This document shows positions 62,025 to 64,000 of a DNA stretch of 64,000 bases, piece after piece. Under the pieces are notes generated by a model. It had not been told where the DNA came from and did no database searches. It saw nothing but the letters and a program-made list of their open reading frames with translations. Position 1 is the stretch's first letter, and each line of letters begins with the position of its first letter. Origin of the DNA: Anaerolineaceae bacterium UBA5404 (GTDB taxonomy: Bacteria; Chloroflexota; Anaerolineae; Anaerolineales; Anaerolineaceae); NCBI GenBank assembly GCA_002409625.1, contig DHNY01000003.1:192703-256702 (forward strand). Reading direction: 5' to 3'. Position numbers and translations under genes: made by a program.

Positions 62025-63200
62025 ATGGCTAAAAAACGCATTGGTATTTTTACGGGTGGTGGCGATGTGCCCGGATTGAACATTGCTATTAAATCTGTGG
62101 TATTGAATGCCTGCGAAGATGACTATGATGTTATCGGCATTCGTCGTGGCTGGGGTGGTTTGCTCAATTATGAAATTGGCAACCAGGAAAGCCATAATAA
62201 ATACATCAGACCTTTAACCCCATTTGAGGTACGTCGTGTTGATCGCAGCGGGGGAACCTTTTTGCATACTTCACGCACAAACCCATCTCATGTTCGCCCT
62301 CGTGAGGTGCCAGAATTTTTGAAGGATTCGCCTAAGGGCAAGGTTGTCAACGAAGAAACCGGCGCTAAAGATTACACCGAGCATATCCTGGAAGTGCTTG
62401 AGCACCTGGGCATCGATTCTTTGATTACGATCGGCGGTGATGACACGCTTAGTTATTCCGTGCAACTCCATAAAGCTGGTTTCCCTGTGGTGGGTATTCC
62501 CAAAACAATGGATAACGACGTTTTGGGCACGGATTATTGCATCGGCTTCTCAACAGCGGTCACCCAAGCGGTGTCCTTGATAACCCATTTCCGCACATCG
62601 GTCGGTTCGCATGAACGCATTGGCGTTGTAGAGCTTTTTGGACGTAATTCTGGTGAAACTAGCTTGATTACGGGTTACCTGAGCTATGTTGACCGCACGA
62701 TCATTTGCGAAGTGCCTTTCAACCTGGTGGACCTTAGTGAGATGCTGGCAAAAGATAAAAAGGATAGTCCATCCCATTATTCGATCTGCGTCATTTCTGA
62801 AGGTGCGGTGACGGACAGTGGTTTGATTGTCGAATCAGGTGAAGAAGACGCCTATGGGCACAAGAAATTGGGTGGTATTGGCGATTTGCTCTCTGAACAA
62901 ATTAAGATTTTAACGGGCAATAACACCATGTACCAAAAGCTCGGTTACCTTCTGCGCAGTGGTCCCGCGGATATGCTTGACCGCATGGTGGCGATGAACT
63001 ATGGCGCATTGGCTATGCAAATGACCAAACGTAAAGACTTTGGCAATATGGTATCCATTATGGATGGTAATTACAGTGAGGTGCCGCTTGAAATGGTAAC
63101 CAGTGGCAAGCGCCAGGTGGATGTTGACCTTTACTATGATGCGGTTAATTATCGTCCAAAGATTAAAAATATTCTTGGTTTACCCATGTTCTTACACTAA
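62025..63200 (+). CDS. 6-phosphofructokinase, PPi-dependent signature
   Basis: 391 residues, PfkA superfamily. IGIFTGGGDVPGLN, TIGGDDTLSYS near 134-144, PKTMDND near 159-165, and GRNSGETSL. ATP-dependent enzymes have GGDGS and PGTIDND. The second Asp of GGDD blocks the ATP alpha-phosphate, and the Lys of PKT accompanies PPi use, so this copy should phosphorylate fructose 6-phosphate reversibly with pyrophosphate. TGGAGG precedes the ATG. The 30-bp gap to the NUDIX gene suggests one operon. Confidence 0.9.
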   Translation: MAKKRIGIFTGGGDVPGLNIAIKSVVLNACEDDYDVIGIRRGWGGLLNYEIGNQESHNKYIRPLTPFEVRRVDRSGGTFLHTSRTNPSHVRPREVPEFLKDSPKGKVVNEETGAKDYTEHILEVLEHLGIDSLITIGGDDTLSYSVQLHKAGFPVVGIPKTMDNDVLGTDYCIGFSTAVTQAVSLITHFRTSVGSHERIGVVELFGRNSGETSLITGYLSYVDRTIICEVPFNLVDLSEMLAKDKKDSPSHYSICVISEGAVTDSGLIVESGEEDAYGHKKLGGIGDLLSEQIKILTGNNTMYQKLGYLLRSGPADMLDRMVAMNYGALAMQMTKRKDFGNMVSIMDGNYSEVPLEMVTSGKRQVDVDLYYDAVNYRPKIKNILGLPMFLH

Positions 63201-63229
63201 TCCAGGTTTGCCAAAATATAAACTGGAAG

Positions 63230-63745
63230 ATGGCAGCAGAAGATCAAGGCATTGACAGCAAACGCTACACGCTGATACCCAGAGTGTTAGTGTTTGCTGT
63301 TAATGAGCAAGGTAAAGTACTTTTGCTAAGAGGTGCGCCAGATAAGAAAATTTGGCCAAATAAATGGAATGGGCTTGGGGGACATGTTGAACAAGGTGAG
63401 TCCATTTTGGAGGCAGCGCACCGTGAATTGCAAGAAGAAAGTGGCTTAAAAGCTGGCAGCATGCAATATTGCGGTCAGGTTGTGGTGGATACAGGCAAAA
63501 AACCTGGCATCATCTTTTTTATTTTCAAAGCCAAAAGGCTTGAAGGTACCCAGCGCGACTCAGAAGAAGGGCGTCTGGCTTGGTTTAAACAAAAAGATGC
63601 GCTGGAACTGGGCTTGGTTGAGGATCTTTATACCCTCATTCCCATTGTGATGCGTCAAAGACCCGGTGCGAAACCGTTTTGGGGGTTCTATTCCTATGAT
63701 GAAAAGGGTCAATTGATGATGTCGTTCTCTCAGGGACAGTCTTAA
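63230..63745 (+). CDS. NUDIX hydrolase
   Basis: 171 residues. The complete Nudix box is GHVEQGESILEAAHRELQEESGL near 60-82 (G-x5-E-x7-REL-x-EE-x-GL). Mg-dependent hydrolase of nucleoside diphosphate derivatives; MutT-like, with NKWNGLGGH as in 8-oxo-dGTP-type enzymes. The C-terminal GAKPFWGFYSYDEKG strand is typical of MTH1-like members. Its stop overlaps the convergent rsmD stop by a few bases, leaving no room for a terminator. Confidence 0.88.
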   Translation: MAAEDQGIDSKRYTLIPRVLVFAVNEQGKVLLLRGAPDKKIWPNKWNGLGGHVEQGESILEAAHRELQEESGLKAGSMQYCGQVVVDTGKKPGIIFFIFKAKRLEGTQRDSEEGRLAWFKQKDALELGLVEDLYTLIPIVMRQRPGAKPFWGFYSYDEKGQLMMSFSQGQS

Positions 63746-64000
63746 TCTTCAGCCTCAACATCAGGCGCTTCTAATTCTTCATAAGGTTTTTCAAAGAAAA
63801 TCAGCTCTGTATCGCCATATTTACGGCGGTCAAACTCAACGAAGTGCATATAGCTTTGATCTGACCATTCGATGGGATTAATTTGCACAATTATTTGTCC
63901 ATCATCGTCTAAAAGCTCTGGTTTTGCATCTAACAGGCGCATTGCCTTTTCCCACATATCCTTATATTGAGGAGGGGCAACATAAATGAGGTCAAAACCA
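63742..64000 (-). CDS. rsmD: 16S rRNA m2G966 methyltransferase RsmD, C-terminal part only
   Basis: The frame is open to the window edge; about 86 codons are visible. GFDLIYVAPPQYKDMWEKAM is the RsmD motif IV region (usually D-x-x-F-x-DPPY), followed by the late SYMHFVEFDRRKYGDTELIFFE strands. The catalytic-motif Asp is Ala here (APPQY). RsmD methylates N2 of G966 in 16S rRNA. The 5' part with the SAM-binding motif lies outside the window. Confidence 0.8.
   Translation of the reverse strand, partial: GFDLIYVAPPQYKDMWEKAMRLLDAKPELLDDDGQIIVQINPIEWSDQSYMHFVEFDRRKYGDTELIFFEKPYEELEAPDVEAED

Noticed and set aside
1..64000. Prophage, genomic island or transposon
   Set aside because: No integrase, transposase, phage gene, or tRNA-flanked repeat pair; gene content is mostly housekeeping.

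Overview
The window looks like a chromosomal segment of a Gram-positive-like or monoderm anaerobe of the Chloroflexota, most probably class Anaerolineae. This is an inference from gene content and style: secreted proteins with Pro/Thr-rich linkers, an mraZ-rsmH cluster, zinc-type L28 and L31, pyruvate phosphate dikinase together with a PPi-type phosphofructokinase, and long C25/M64-type secreted proteases. There is no phage, integrase or transposase in it. Most genes are housekeeping genes in short operons separated by clear intrinsic terminators.

Layout. 1-1360: start of a division cluster (rsmH, mraZ) on the minus strand, with a strong promoter and four 10-bp-spaced MraZ-type boxes. 1.5-5.8 kb: tail-anchored Ser/Thr kinase and rpe, then rpmB facing an Asp23/FakA pair. 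5.8-6.7 kb: a non-coding array of six or seven ~83-bp repeats in front of recG. 6.7-10.4 kb: recG-coaD and a coiled-coil protein. 10.5-20.3 kb (minus): a probable five-gene operon, giant atypical kinase - second atypical kinase - TPR/SH3 membrane protein - folC - lon. 20.5-31.6 kb: serC, two YbjN-like secreted proteins, two M64-like proteases flanking an ABC exporter, comM, a methyltransferase. 31.7-41.9 kb: C25 protease, CapA-like lipoprotein, a methionine gamma-lyase-like enzyme, ADP-ribosylglycohydrolase, lipoproteins, tRNA-Glu. 42-46.5 kb: rplU-rpmA-rpmE, then tdk-hpt-cca-nitroreductase. 46.8-49.7 kb: ppdK. 49.8-50.4 kb: short palindromic repeats. 50.4-55.9 kb (minus): lytic transglycosylase; rpoD with an acidic protein, ndk and a DUF2007/ArsC-like protein. 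56-64 kb: a 1389-residue secreted multidomain protein, a GT87-like membrane glycosyltransferase, PPi-type PFK, a NUDIX hydrolase and the end of rsmD.

The points most worth a second look are: (1) ribosomal protein L31 fused in frame to a domain that matches the RNA polymerase alpha C-terminal domain; (2) three secreted-protein genes within 7 kb, each cut by one in-frame stop between its export signal and its folded domain, two of them being paralogues with stops at different positions; (3) an operon with two kinases that share an unusual DxKxxH...DW signature; (4) the 83-bp repeat array; (5) a C-terminal aromatic-x-Pro motif shared by four secreted proteins; (6) promoters that place the start codon at the predicted transcription start, implying leaderless mRNAs; (7) a DUF2007 protein fused to an arsenate-reductase-like domain that has lost its catalytic Cys and Arg.
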